NCBI RefSeq assembly: GCF_000163295.1
Contig: NZ_GG700527.1
Location: forward strand, 948,348-1,009,644
Direction of reading: 5' to 3'
Source of the DNA: Anaerococcus vaginalis ATCC 51170
GTDB lineage: Bacteria > Bacillota > Clostridia > Tissierellales > Peptoniphilaceae
DNA: 61,297 nucleotides
The stretch's first letter is position 1, and each line of letters begins with the position of its first letter. The position numbers and the translations under genes are program-made. The notes beneath the pieces were generated by a model. That model ran no database searches. It was not told the origin of the DNA and saw only the letters and a program-made list of their open reading frames with translations. Shown here one piece after another: positions 33,714-42,915 of this stretch.

Positions 33714-34409
33714 TTAAATTCCTAACATTTCATCTGTTATTTGAACTTCTTCACGATAAAATTCTTTATCTGTAAATTTTAATGGTTTACGCAATAAAGT
33801 CAAAGGAAATTGATGAATTAAGCTGTTGTAACTCTCAATGCACCTATTTAGTTCAATTTTGCTATTAGATAAATAATTTTCGCTATTAATAATTTCATCT
33901 AATAAAATTTTTACATTTTGATTATTGCTAAGTTCTGGAAAATCATTAATAAATTTTCCAAATTCTTGTGAACTTGTTACAAGCACATCTTCATCGCTAT
34001 AAGTTTTCAAACGATCTTTAGTATTTTTTTCGTGACGTTCTTCTTTTTTTGTATAACTTGCTTTTGCAATATCAATATAAGATTCTTTTTCGTTTTTTTG
34101 ATGTTTATCTATCAAACGATTTGCCTTATCAACCAAATCACGATTTCTAATTTTTATAGATTCAAGACTGCTTGTATTACTATAAATTCTTTGCTCCAAA
34201 GACTTAGCACTGTTATATTGATATATAAAATTTGCAATAAGAGCACATGCAAATCCAAAAGTTACACTTGCACCACTAAAAGGCTCTACTGTCATCTCAG
34301 CATCATCTGGAGTAATTGTCATAGAAAAAATCATTAGCCAAACAATTGTCAATAAAAATCCTAATCCGACAAACACACATACAGATTTAAATACACTTTT
34401 TGATTTCAT
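33714..34409 (-). CDS. LemA-like membrane protein
   Basis: The 231-residue protein has two N-terminal transmembrane segments (about 9-31 and 48-64). A mostly helical cytoplasmic part follows, in which NRDLVDKANRLIDKHQKNEKESYIDIAKA and YLSNSKIELNRCIESYNSLIHQFPLTLL match the first and last helices of LemA proteins. LemA usually has one N-terminal segment, so the extra segment and the 40-residue charged insert (about 118-150) are unusual. The function of LemA is unknown. ATG follows GAGGAG. Confidence 0.6.
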   Translation of the reverse strand: MKSKSVFKSVCVFVGLGFLLTIVWLMIFSMTITPDDAEMTVEPFSGASVTFGFACALIANFIYQYNSAKSLEQRIYSNTSSLESIKIRNRDLVDKANRLIDKHQKNEKESYIDIAKASYTKKEERHEKNTKDRLKTYSDEDVLVTSSQEFGKFINDFPELSNNQNVKILLDEIINSENYLSNSKIELNRCIESYNSLIHQFPLTLLRKPLKFTDKEFYREEVQITDEMLGI

Positions 34410-34514
34410 AATATCTCCTCAATTTTTTATACTATAAATATACAAAAAATACTTATTATAGTCAATAAAATTATGTATAAATGTAAAAACTAAATCAAAG
34501 AAAAAATTCAAAAT

Positions 34515-34565
34515 AAAAACAAGATTTTGAAATGAGAGTAATTATTTCAAAAATCTTGTTTTTAA
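34515..34565 (-). terminator. Terminator of small membrane protein gene
   Basis: AACAAGATTTTTGAAAT...ATTTCAAAATCTTGTT stem with a T-containing tail, about 85 nt after the stop at 34648. Confidence 0.75.
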
Positions 34566-34647
34566 AAATCGAACAAAAAATAATTTTTAAAATTACTTTT
34601 CATTTTACATTTTAATAAGCTATTCATCTAAGGAGAAATCATAATTT

Positions 34648-35031
34648 TCATTTAATTTCTTGCTTATTTTTTTTAGGAACTTGTATAGCCATAAAAATTG
34701 AACCAGCAAAAAGAAGTACGCTTGCAATAATCATAAGATAAAAACCTGTTGTGGCAAATTCCATATATTGTTCAAATGATTGATATTGAAGAATAGCTAT
34801 AGCTAAATTTAAAACCGAAAATACTATAGTAAGAATTTTTTTCTTCAATAAACATGAAAGAATTGCCAAAAGTGATAGACCAATCAAGATAATTCCAGAG
34901 CCAAAGCTATCATCAGGTTTTAATAAATTTATTTCTTGACCCAAAAATTCTGCCGCAGGAATTACAGTAGAAATACAAACAAGAACGCCAAATACAATTA
35001 CTAAAATTTGGCTAGCATAAATTTTTTTCAT
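34648..35031 (-). CDS. Four-segment membrane protein, unknown
   Basis: I do not recognise this 127-residue protein. It has four hydrophobic segments (about residues 7-29, 45-61, 65-84 and 95-115) and a short basic C-terminus. No conserved motif stands out. The ribosome-binding site (AAAGGAG) and flanking terminator make it a convincing gene. Confidence 0.7.
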   Translation of the reverse strand: MKKIYASQILVIVFGVLVCISTVIPAAEFLGQEINLLKPDDSFGSGIILIGLSLLAILSCLLKKKILTIVFSVLNLAIAILQYQSFEQYMEFATTGFYLMIIASVLLFAGSIFMAIQVPKKNKQEIK

Positions 35032-35204
35032 AATTTTCTCCTTTTATAATTTTATTTTTCAAATAAATGTACCAAGATAAAAAGCAATACTCATAAAACA
35101 ATTTTCCCCTTAGATTTTCAGATTAATACACGAAAATTTATAAAATACTTACCAATAAAAACTTTTAAAAAATTTAAAATAAATTCTAATGAAAAATTTT
35201 AGAT

Positions 35205-35242
35205 ACAAAAAAGCGCCTTCTGCAAAAATCGCAAAAAGGCAC
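35205..35242 (-). terminator. Terminator of 25-residue ORF
   Basis: GTGCCTT...AAGGCGC hairpin with a GC-containing stem, followed by TTTTTT. It starts 2 nt after the small ORF stop codon. Confidence 0.85.
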
Positions 35243-35243
35243 T

Positions 35244-35321
35244 CTAAAAAATATCCTCAAAATTTCGGATAAAATAATTTACTTTAAATTTTCTTATTTT
35301 ACATAAATTCGCCATGAGCAT
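35244..35321 (-). CDS. Small ORF, 25 residues, unknown
   Basis: I do not recognise this product. It begins MLMANLCKIRKFK and ends VNYFIRNFEDIF. It has one Cys, a basic N-terminal half, an aromatic, amphipathic C-terminal half with two acidic residues, and no transmembrane segment. A GAGAGG ribosome-binding site lies 6 nt before the ATG. A -10 TATAAT sits about 35 nt upstream, and an intrinsic terminator starts right after the stop codon. So all parts of a small, separately transcribed gene are present in about 180 nt between two unrelated genes. Function cannot be guessed. Confidence 0.65.
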   Translation of the reverse strand: MLMANLCKIRKFKVNYFIRNFEDIF

Positions 35322-35355
35322 AATTAACCTCTCAAAAAGCATTAATTTTTTTAAT

Positions 35356-35384
35356 ATTATAGCACTTTAATTGACAAAACACAA
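35356..35384 (-). promoter_or_regulatory. Promoter of 25-residue ORF
   Basis: Minus-strand TTGTGT (35379-35384), 17-nt spacer, TATAAT (35356-35361). Confidence 0.65.
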
Positions 35385-35474
35385 TATAAAAATAAAAATT
35401 TTTTATATAAAATTATTTTTATTTTTCCACTTTATAAATTAATATTGTTTTTTAATACCAAAAATTATTGACAA

Positions 35475-35499
35475 TAAAAAAAGACCCAAGTGGGTCTTA
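35475..35499 (-). terminator. Terminator of rpsU
   Basis: AAGACCCA CT TGGGTCTT hairpin then TTTTTT on the minus strand. Confidence 0.9.
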
Positions 35500-35504
35500 A
35501 ATTA

Positions 35505-35684
35505 CTATTTTCTTCTTTTTTTTCTCTTTGCAGCCTCAGATTTCTTTTTTCTTTTAAGGCTTGGCTTTTCGTAGTGTTCTCTTTTTCTGTATTCTGTTAG
35601 AACACCGGATCTTGCGCATTGTCTTTTGAATCTTTTAATTGCACTATCTATTGATTCGTTTTCTCCAACTTTGATCTCTGTCAT
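35505..35684 (-). CDS. rpsU: 30S ribosomal protein S21
   Basis: The 59-residue S21 has the conserved [26 protein letters not shown] core and an Arg/Lys-rich tail (KRKKRRK). I start at ATG 35684, after GAGGGGGGATAG; the longer frame adds nine residues. It follows the hinT gene by 39 nt. Confidence 0.96.
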   Translation of the reverse strand: MTEIKVGENESIDSAIKRFKRQCARSGVLTEYRKREHYEKPSLKRKKKSEAAKRKKRRK

Positions 35685-35723
35685 CTCTATCCCCCCTCTC
35701 GTATCACACAATTAAGTTTGAAA

Positions 35724-36065
35724 TCAACCTGGTGGCCATTGCAAGGATCTTTGTGCTAAAACATGAAAATGCATGTGCTTAACACTTTGTCCTCCATCTT
35801 CTCCTGTATTGTTGACTATTCTGTAGCCATCTTCTGCTACATTTAGATCTTGTGTTATTTTTTTAATAACCATAAAGATATGAGAAATTATATCCTTATC
35901 TTCCTCATCTAATTTAGCCAAACTTTCTATGTGTTTTTTTGGTATAACAAGAAAATGGATAGGTGCTTGTGGATCTAGATCATTAAATGCAATTACTTTT
36001 TGATCTTCGTAGATTATATCTGATGGTATTTCCCCATCAGCAATCTTACAAAATACACAGTCCAT
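35724..36065 (-). CDS. HIT-family nucleotide hydrolase (HinT)
   Basis: The 113-residue histidine-triad protein has the HMHFHVLAQ motif (His97, His99, His101) and CxxC at Cys3/Cys6. It resembles HinT purine-nucleoside phosphoramidases. ATG follows GGGGGTGA. Probably co-transcribed with rpsU. Confidence 0.94.
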   Translation of the reverse strand: MDCVFCKIADGEIPSDIIYEDQKVIAFNDLDPQAPIHFLVIPKKHIESLAKLDEEDKDIISHIFMVIKKITQDLNVAEDGYRIVNNTGEDGGQSVKHMHFHVLAQRSLQWPPG

Positions 36066-36129
36066 ACTTCACCCCCATTGATAAATATAATATCATATTT
36101 TAATAAAAAGGTAAAATTTTTTATAATTT

Positions 36130-37494
36130 TTACAAATTTATTTCTTTTATCTTTTCTTTTTTTATAATACTTATTAATAATCCTAAAATAATTCCAAATA
36201 TTGCTGGAATCAACCAGCCAAATCCTAGTTCAAATGCTGGTAAATAATTTTTTGCAAAATCTACAATTCTACTTATAGAATCCGTACTTGAAATATTTTT
36301 TGGCAAAGCTTTAAGCAAATCAAAAATTGAAAATATGGCCGTAAACAAAATAGTTAAAGAAAATATTCTCTTATTTTTGCCAATTATTGGATATGCCAAT
36401 GATAAAAATATTAAAACTATTGCAAGCGGATACAAATACATCAAAACTGGTATTGACAAGCTAATTATTTTTTGAAGTCCCAAATTTGCTATCAAAAATG
36501 ATATTAAGGTAAAAACTACAGCATAAGCTTTGTATGAAAGTGTATTTGGATACATTTGTATAAAAATTTCAGAGCAGGCAATGATTAGTCCAATAGCTGT
36601 TTTTAAACAAGCTACTATTACTATTGCAGCTAATAAAATCTTGCCGAAATTTCCCAAATAATAAAATGAAATATTAGATAAAATTCTTCCACCGTTATTG
36701 CCTAATTTCATTATATTTACAGAAGATGATGACATAAAAGATAAAGAAATATAAACTGTGCTCATAGCAATCAAGCAAATCACTCCACTTTTTAAAGTTT
36801 CTTTTGCGATTTGATTTGAATCTTTTACTCCAAGTTTTCTAATACTTGAAATAATTATTATTGCAAAAGCAAGACTTGCAAGAGCATCCATTGTATTATA
36901 TCCATCAAGAATTCCTGTAAATAATGGATTTTTTTGGTAAATTTTAGTAGGTTGATTTTTTGCCAAAGCTCCCATTGGTTTAATGATTGCAAAAATAACC
37001 AAAACTGACAATAAAATCAAAAAAGTTGGCGTCAAAATTTTTCCTATATTATCCATAACTTTGCCAGGTTTTAATGCGAAAGCTAAGACAGCAAGGAAAA
37101 ATATTAATGAAAAAACAAATAAAAATAATTTTATTTTATCTTCAGAAATATTTGGAGCAATTCCAACTTCAAAAGCTACCGTTGACGTTCTTGGAATTGC
37201 AAAAAATGGTCCAATCGTCAAATACAAAGCTGTTGTAAAAAAATATGCAAATTTATCACTTACAGTCTTTCCCATTTCAAACAAACTATCATTTTTTGAA
37301 ATAGCACTTGCAACAACTCCCAAAATTGGAAGTCCAACCCCACTAATTATAAATCCCAAAACAACTTTATAAAGATTAGTTCCAGAATTTTGTCCAAGCT
37401 CAATTGGAAAAATTAAATTTCCAGCTCCAAAATACAAGCCAAACAACAAAGAACCAACTAATAAAGTTTGATTAAAACTAAGTTTTCTTTTCAT
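36130..37494 (-). CDS. brnQ: Branched-chain amino acid carrier
   Basis: The 454-residue symporter with about 12 segments belongs to the LIVCS family and imports Leu, Ile and Val with Na+ or H+. The N-terminal LLFGLYFGAGNLIFPIELG and GFIISGVGLPILGVVA segments are diagnostic. No T-box or CodY-like site was recognised upstream. Confidence 0.94.
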   Translation of the reverse strand: MKRKLSFNQTLLVGSLLFGLYFGAGNLIFPIELGQNSGTNLYKVVLGFIISGVGLPILGVVASAISKNDSLFEMGKTVSDKFAYFFTTALYLTIGPFFAIPRTSTVAFEVGIAPNISEDKIKLFLFVFSLIFFLAVLAFALKPGKVMDNIGKILTPTFLILLSVLVIFAIIKPMGALAKNQPTKIYQKNPLFTGILDGYNTMDALASLAFAIIIISSIRKLGVKDSNQIAKETLKSGVICLIAMSTVYISLSFMSSSSVNIMKLGNNGGRILSNISFYYLGNFGKILLAAIVIVACLKTAIGLIIACSEIFIQMYPNTLSYKAYAVVFTLISFLIANLGLQKIISLSIPVLMYLYPLAIVLIFLSLAYPIIGKNKRIFSLTILFTAIFSIFDLLKALPKNISSTDSISRIVDFAKNYLPAFELGFGWLIPAIFGIILGLLISIIKKEKIKEINL

Positions 37495-37648
37495 ATTATT
37501 CCCCTATCTTTTCAAAATTAATATTTATATAAATATTCCTAATTTTATACAAAATATTACTTAGATGAATTATAACACAAGAAAAAAAATTATAAAAGCA
37601 AATCTACATATTTCTATCAAATTTCCCAAAAAATTTTAAAAATCAAAA

Positions 37649-37682
37649 ATAAAAAAGAGCTATCAAAAAGCTCTTTTAAATC
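37649..37682 (-). terminator. Terminator of ClC gene
   Basis: AAAGAGCTTTTTGATAGCTCTTT hairpin followed by TTTTATTTTT on the minus strand. Confidence 0.85.
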
Positions 37683-37692
37683 TTACAAATAT

Positions 37693-38964
37693 TTATGATT
37701 TATTTTTTATCATAATCTCAAGAAGAGATTCATATATTGGTTCATTATTGAAATTTTCTGTTAGTAAATAAGCCACAAGACTTACAATTATAATTGGCAA
37801 GAAAAAATCAATCCTTCCTCCTGTCATTTCAATTATTAAAAACATTCCTGTCAAAGGCGCTCTAACAATTGATGCAAAATGAGCTGCCATTGCAAGCATT
37901 GAAAAAATTATAATTTCATTTTCGCCAACTAAATTTAATTCAAATAAAATACAGCCATAAAAATTTCCAATTAATGAACCCATAGCAAGCAAAGGAAAAA
38001 ATATTCCGCCTGGAATTCCAGAGCAAAAAGCAATTAACAAGAGCAATAATTTCATAAAATAAAAATATATTAAAGTTGAAATTTCATAATTATCTCCTTG
38101 GGCAAGAGAAATAAAATTTTCTCCACTTCCCAATAATCTACTATCAAAAAGTAAAAAAATACTTGTGATAAAAAACGGAATTATAGATTTTATACTTTGA
38201 GAAATAGGCAAATTTTTATATAATTTTTTTCCAGACAATATACTCTTATTAAATAAAATTGATGAAAATCCTACTAAAATTCCCAAAAAAATTAAATAAA
38301 TCCAAAATCTCATAGATAAATTTAGATGATTTTTAATTTTTATTACAGGATCATTTCCTATAATCAAACTTGTTACGATACTTGAAGAAATAATTGTTGA
38401 TGTTATGTAAATAAAATTAATTCTAGAAGTTTTTTTCATAAGCTCTTCAAGGGCAAAAGCAATAGCAGAAATTGGTGCTGTAAAAGCACTAGTAATTCCA
38501 GAAGCAGATGAGCCAATAATCATTATTTTTTTATCATCGTCATCTAATTTGAAAATATTTGCCATAACTTCACCAAGAGAGCCTCCTATTTGAACAGAAG
38601 GACCTTCCCTTCCCAAAGTTAAACCAGAACCAATAGCAAGCAAGCCTCCAATAATTTTATTAATCAAACAAGACAAGGCACTATAATCCAATTTATCATG
38701 CAATTTCCCTGAAATTTGAGGAATTCCGCTCCCACCAATCATCGGCTCCTTGTTTACACAAATCGAAACCAAAAAACCAATAAATATAAATGTAAAAACA
38801 AAAATTATAGCATTTAATAAATTTTTTTGACCAAAAATTATTAAATTAGAAATGACAAACATAACTTTTGGAATTAAAAGTCTAAATAAACTTACTACAA
38901 GACCTGCACATAAACCAATTATAATTGAAATCAACAATAATTTATAAGAAATACGTTTTTTCAT
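37693..38964 (-). CDS. ClC family chloride channel/antiporter
   Basis: The 423-residue ClC protein keeps all three anion-site motifs: GGSGIPQ, GREGPSVQ (the gating Glu) and GIPGGIFFPLLAMGS. These are canonical Cl- motifs, not those of the fluoride-specific ClC-F clade. I start at ATG 38964 after a GGGG site; a longer frame begins at TTG inside the upstream gene. It overlaps the C39 peptidase region closely and is probably in its operon. Confidence 0.92.
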   Translation of the reverse strand: MKKRISYKLLLISIIIGLCAGLVVSLFRLLIPKVMFVISNLIIFGQKNLLNAIIFVFTFIFIGFLVSICVNKEPMIGGSGIPQISGKLHDKLDYSALSCLINKIIGGLLAIGSGLTLGREGPSVQIGGSLGEVMANIFKLDDDDKKIMIIGSSASGITSAFTAPISAIAFALEELMKKTSRINFIYITSTIISSSIVTSLIIGNDPVIKIKNHLNLSMRFWIYLIFLGILVGFSSILFNKSILSGKKLYKNLPISQSIKSIIPFFITSIFLLFDSRLLGSGENFISLAQGDNYEISTLIYFYFMKLLLLLIAFCSGIPGGIFFPLLAMGSLIGNFYGCILFELNLVGENEIIIFSMLAMAAHFASIVRAPLTGMFLIIEMTGGRIDFFLPIIIVSLVAYLLTENFNNEPIYESLLEIMIKNKS

Positions 38965-38975
38965 TCTAACCCCAT

Positions 38976-39782
38976 TTAATAAACTAACCAAATATTTGCA
39001 ATTTGATCTTTTATGCTATTATATGACCAAGATTTCTCAGAATTTTTCATAGAATTTGGATCATTTATAACAAATCTTCCATTTTTATAAGAATCAATAA
39101 CCAAAATATGTCCAAACAAAGTAAAATATCCCTTATTCACAGAAACAATAAGACTTCCCCTGTCAAGAGCATTAATCATAGCGTCTTTATCATTTTCAAT
39201 ATTTTCAATATTATGGCCATATTTATTAGCCTCATCAGCAAAAAATTTCCACTCAATGCCTTCACTTCCCATATAAGATTGAGCATCCTGAGCAATATTT
39301 AATGGACTAATATCCAAATTTGGATTTAATCTTTTTAAAACCATAGCCATAGAAGTAGGACCACAACCCGCAAATCCAATATTAGAATTTCCCAATTTAT
39401 TATAGGCCCACCTATTATCCCATTGTAAAAAATAAGGAGTAAGTCTTCCATAATTTACACTTTCACCAGGATAATATTCAAAATCAACTATTCCATTTTT
39501 CAAATTATAAACAAACTCACAAGTATCTATATCATTTCCAACAAGATAAATTTCACTGTCAGTTAAGCTATCAAAATTCTCATAAAGCCAATTAATTTTT
39601 TCATTATCATCTTTGTGTTTTTCAATATTTTTATATAATTCATCCATATCATCAGTTTTTTCCTTATTAAAAACAAGGCCAATCAAATCATCAACCCCTC
39701 CCGTAATCGAACTTGATTTAACTAATGAAAAAAAAATTACAACTAAAAAAATAAGAAAAATAAATTTTAAAAATTTTTTCAT
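38976..39782 (-). CDS. C39-like peptidase, membrane-anchored
   Basis: The 268-residue protein has an N-terminal signal-anchor (residues 4-22) and a C-terminal peptidase C39-like domain (about 114-268). Catalytic residues are Cys140 in GCGPTS, His225 in GHILVI and Asp241 in INDPN. It is likely an extracytoplasmic cysteine peptidase; the substrate is unknown. No clear ribosome-binding site precedes the ATG, so expression may be low. Confidence 0.85.
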   Translation of the reverse strand: MKKFLKFIFLIFLVVIFFSLVKSSSITGGVDDLIGLVFNKEKTDDMDELYKNIEKHKDDNEKINWLYENFDSLTDSEIYLVGNDIDTCEFVYNLKNGIVDFEYYPGESVNYGRLTPYFLQWDNRWAYNKLGNSNIGFAGCGPTSMAMVLKRLNPNLDISPLNIAQDAQSYMGSEGIEWKFFADEANKYGHNIENIENDKDAMINALDRGSLIVSVNKGYFTLFGHILVIDSYKNGRFVINDPNSMKNSEKSWSYNSIKDQIANIWLVY

Positions 39783-39887
39783 ATTATTAATATATCATAA
39801 GCACATAAAATTTAATAGTAGACATAATAATTGTTTTAATTCTAATTTTTTATTTTTAAAAATTTATATGCCATTTGAAATTTAAAA

Positions 39888-39918
39888 TAAAAAAGAAGGT
39901 GTTACCCCTCTTTTTATT
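39888..39918 (-). terminator. Terminator of DAG-kinase-like gene
   Basis: AAGAGGGGTAACACCTTCTT hairpin with a T-run on the minus strand. Confidence 0.75.
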
Positions 39919-39968
39919 AATTACTATTTAAAATTATAAAAATATTTCTAATCTTTATTTATTTGAAT

Positions 39969-40865
39969 CTAATTATTTTTAGGCATATAAATTTCTACGT
40001 GTTTTTCTAATATTTCTATTTGGCATGGAAGTTTTTCGTTTATTTCTCCATCCATGTCTAATTCTATTTTTTTATCTTCCAAATTTTTTATTGAAAGCTT
40101 TTTGCAGGTAAATGATTTTATATTTTCATTTTCGTCTACTTTACCAAATAGCATATCTTTTGCCGCATCTACTTTTGACATTATTCCTTCGTCTGTCATC
40201 ACAAATACATTTAAATATCCATCGCTAAGATCCGCATCATCTTTAGAAAATTCTAAATTACCAATTTTATTTACTGTCATAACATATACCAAAGATGCTT
40301 TGCACTCAAAAGATTTATCTTCGTATTCAATTTTTATATCTACTGTTTCATCTTTTGGTAATGTTTTTAAAACATTTTTAACGTAAGCAAATCCTCCCAA
40401 TTTTTCTTTTTCTTTTGAATCTGTTGATGTTGTTGCTTCTATTAATTTTCCAAAACAAACATAATACGAAAAATATGTGTCGTTACATTTTCCTATATCA
40501 ACTTTTTTTATTTTTTCAAATGATAATTTTTCAATCGCCTCACAAAGATCATTTGAACCACCTATTAATTGCATATAGGTGTTATTTGTTCCACCTGGCA
40601 ATAAACCGATTTTTGGTCTGTAGTCCATTTTGGAAACTCCATTTATTACTTCATTAAATGTTCCATCTCCTCCTACTACAAATATTGAATCAAATTTTTC
40701 TTCGCATGCTGTTTTTGCAAAATTTTCTCCGTCATTTTCTTTTTGTGTTTTTTTATCAATAATTTCATCAAATTCATCTTGTAATTTTTCTTTTAATTTT
40801 TCCATAAATTCATCGTTTTTGCCATCGCCTGAATTTGGATTTTCAATTAGCATACATTTTTTCAT
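39969..40865 (-). CDS. Diacylglycerol kinase family lipid kinase
   Basis: The 298-residue DAGK-catalytic-domain protein (DgkB/YegS type) has NPNSGDGK at residues 9-16, the nucleotide motif GGDGTFNEVINGV and LPGGTNNTY. It probably phosphorylates diacylglycerol in phospholipid turnover. The substrate is inferred from family. ATG follows AGGAG. Confidence 0.9.
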   Translation of the reverse strand: MKKCMLIENPNSGDGKNDEFMEKLKEKLQDEFDEIIDKKTQKENDGENFAKTACEEKFDSIFVVGGDGTFNEVINGVSKMDYRPKIGLLPGGTNNTYMQLIGGSNDLCEAIEKLSFEKIKKVDIGKCNDTYFSYYVCFGKLIEATTSTDSKEKEKLGGFAYVKNVLKTLPKDETVDIKIEYEDKSFECKASLVYVMTVNKIGNLEFSKDDADLSDGYLNVFVMTDEGIMSKVDAAKDMLFGKVDENENIKSFTCKKLSIKNLEDKKIELDMDGEINEKLPCQIEILEKHVEIYMPKNN

Positions 40866-40940
40866 AATATCTCCTAGTGTGAGTTAATTTAAATTTTTTA
40901 TTTCTTTCTACTTTTAAAATATACCCAAATTTAAATCAAT

Positions 40941-40998
40941 TAAAAAACAGAATAAAACATTTAAAAATTTTTCAATTTCTAAATATTTTATTCTGCAA
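40941..40998 (-). terminator. Terminator of exodeoxyribonuclease gene
   Basis: CAGAATAAAATATTTA...TAAATGTTTTATTCTG long stem followed by TTTTTT on the minus strand. Confidence 0.82.
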
Positions 40999-41006
40999 AT
41001 TTAAAA

Positions 41007-41834
41007 TTATATATCTATTGATAAATATATTGGTGTATGATCTTGTCTGTCTCCAGAATCTATCATATTAGATTCTTTTATTTTATCTTTTATTCTGTCT
41101 GATACTATAAAATAATCTATTCTCCAGCCAGAATTGTTAATCTTACTTGTCTTTACTCTTTGTGCCCACCAAGTATATTTTCCTTCAACATCTCCATGAA
41201 TATATCTAAATGTATCTACAAAACCTTTGTTTAATAAATTTGTAAATCCATTTCTTTCTTCATCTGTAAAGCCAGCTGATTCATGATTATTTTCTGGATG
41301 TTTCAAATCAATTTCTTTGTGTGCAACATTAAAATCTCCGCAAGCAATTACTGCTTTGTTTTTGTCTAAATTTTCCAAATAATTTGCAAATTTTTCATCC
41401 CAAATTTGTCTTAAGCCAAGTCTGTTTAGACCATTTCCTGCATTTGGTGTATAAACTTGTGTCAAATAAAATTTTTCAAACTCTAAAGTAATAATTCTTG
41501 CTTCTTGATCCATTGTATCTGGAGCATCCAAAACTGGGAAAGTAATTTTTGTTTGAAGATTTTTTTTATAAAGCGTTAAACATCCTGCGTATGATTTTCT
41601 TGCAGGCTCTTGAGAGCTTACCCATGCGTAATCATAAGATGGAAAATATTCTTCTAAAATTTTTTGATGTTTTTTGCTAGGACCAGTTCTTGGTAATTTT
41701 GTTTCTTGAAGACAAATCACATCGGCGTCTTCACTAATTATAGTTTTTAAAACATCCCTAGACATAACAGCTCTATTTGAATCACTTGTAAGAGCAGCAT
41801 TTAGGGAATCTATATTCCATGAAATAAACTTCAT
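41007..41834 (-). CDS. Exodeoxyribonuclease III/AP endonuclease
   Basis: The 275-residue ExoIII-family enzyme cuts abasic sites in DNA. Motifs in order: SWNIDSLNA, ICLQETK (metal Glu), VYTPNAG, CGDFNVAH (catalytic Asp/Asn), the WRIDYFIVSD motif and final DHTPI (catalytic His). ATG follows AAAGGAG. Monocistronic. Confidence 0.95.
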   Translation of the reverse strand: MKFISWNIDSLNAALTSDSNRAVMSRDVLKTIISEDADVICLQETKLPRTGPSKKHQKILEEYFPSYDYAWVSSQEPARKSYAGCLTLYKKNLQTKITFPVLDAPDTMDQEARIITLEFEKFYLTQVYTPNAGNGLNRLGLRQIWDEKFANYLENLDKNKAVIACGDFNVAHKEIDLKHPENNHESAGFTDEERNGFTNLLNKGFVDTFRYIHGDVEGKYTWWAQRVKTSKINNSGWRIDYFIVSDRIKDKIKESNMIDSGDRQDHTPIYLSIDI

Positions 41835-41967
41835 TGTATCTCCTTTAATTTATATTATTAAAAATATTTTACCAAAACTTTAAAATATTACCAATTTATT
41901 ATCAAAAATAAATATTAACTTGTTTAAATTAGGGTATTAATTTAATAGAAAAAAATTGGAGGTTAAT

Positions 41968-42825
41968 ATGAAATGGAAAAATAGGAGAAAAAGTTCCAAT
42001 GTAAATAGAGGCTCTGGTGCACCAGTTGTTTTTGGTGGTGGAATTGGTGGACTTATTTTAGTTCTTATTTTATATTTTCTTGGAGCAGATCCTTCTGTTA
42101 TAAATAATAAAAATGTAAATGAAACACAAGAAAATAGGTATGAAGAAACTATTTCTGAAAATCAAAAAGAATTGGAAGATTTTCTTTCTGTTGTTCTTGC
42201 TGATACAGAAGATATGTGGCATGAAAAATTTTTTGAATATAATTTGACTTATAAAGAACCAAGTATGACTCTTTATACAAAAACAACAAAGTCATCTTGT
42301 GGAATAGCTCAATCTGGTATGGGACCATTTTATTGTCCCCTTGATGAAGCGATTTACATTGATGTTTCTTTTTACGATGAATTAAAAAATACATTTGGAG
42401 CTGGTGGAGATTTTGCTTTTGCTTATGTCCTTGCTCACGAAGTTGGCCATCACGTTCAAAATGAATTAGGAATATTAAATCAAACTCAACAACTTCAAAA
42501 AGAATTATCCGAAAAAGATTACAATAGATATTCAGTAGCTCAAGAATTGCAAGCCGATTATTTTGCGGGAGTTTACGCATATTTTTCAAAAGAGAAAGGA
42601 TATTTGGAAAAAGGAGATATTGAAGAAGCAATGAAAGCTGCCTCATCAATTGGTGATGATAAAATTCAAAAAATGTCTGGCTCAAGTATAAATCCAGATA
42701 GATTTACTCACGGCTCAAGCAAAGATAGAAAAAATGCTTTCGATATGGGATATAAATATCATGACATAGAACATTCCATGGAATTTTACAAAAATTTGGA
42801 TTATGAAATTAAAATTAATATTTAA
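41968..42825 (+). CDS. YpfJ-family neutral zinc metallopeptidase
   Basis: The 285-residue protein has a KRR-rich N-terminus, a glycine-rich hydrophobic segment (about 20-40) and a zinc metallopeptidase core with HEVGHHVQN and the downstream ELQADYFAG glutamate. CGIAQSGMGPFYCP with two cysteines is typical. It is a membrane-tethered putative peptidase of unknown substrate. ATG 41968 follows GGAGG; an upstream TTG overlaps that site and is not a start. Confidence 0.9.
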   Translation: MKWKNRRKSSNVNRGSGAPVVFGGGIGGLILVLILYFLGADPSVINNKNVNETQENRYEETISENQKELEDFLSVVLADTEDMWHEKFFEYNLTYKEPSMTLYTKTTKSSCGIAQSGMGPFYCPLDEAIYIDVSFYDELKNTFGAGGDFAFAYVLAHEVGHHVQNELGILNQTQQLQKELSEKDYNRYSVAQELQADYFAGVYAYFSKEKGYLEKGDIEEAMKAASSIGDDKIQKMSGSSINPDRFTHGSSKDRKNAFDMGYKYHDIEHSMEFYKNLDYEIKINI

Positions 42826-42828
42826 AAT

Positions 42829-42912
42829 AAAAAAGATAAGCTTTTGAAGTGAACCTAAAAATCCAGAATACGGATTGAGTAGTTCACTTCATTTTTTAGC
42901 TTATCTTTTTTA
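42829..42912. terminator. Nested double-hairpin bidirectional terminator
   Basis: The outer stem AAAAAGATAAGCT (42830-42842)/AGCTTATCTTTTT (42898-42910) surrounds GAAGTGAAC/GTTCACTTC (42846-42854/42882-42890), which surrounds AATCC/GGATT. It serves the peptidase (plus) and the ArsR gene (minus). Confidence 0.85.
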
Positions 42913-42915
42913 TTC

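Noticed and set aside
37693-38964. Fluoride-specific ClC-F exporter
   Set aside because: Motifs GSGIP, GREGP and GGIFFP are those of chloride ClC proteins, and no fluoride riboswitch precedes it.
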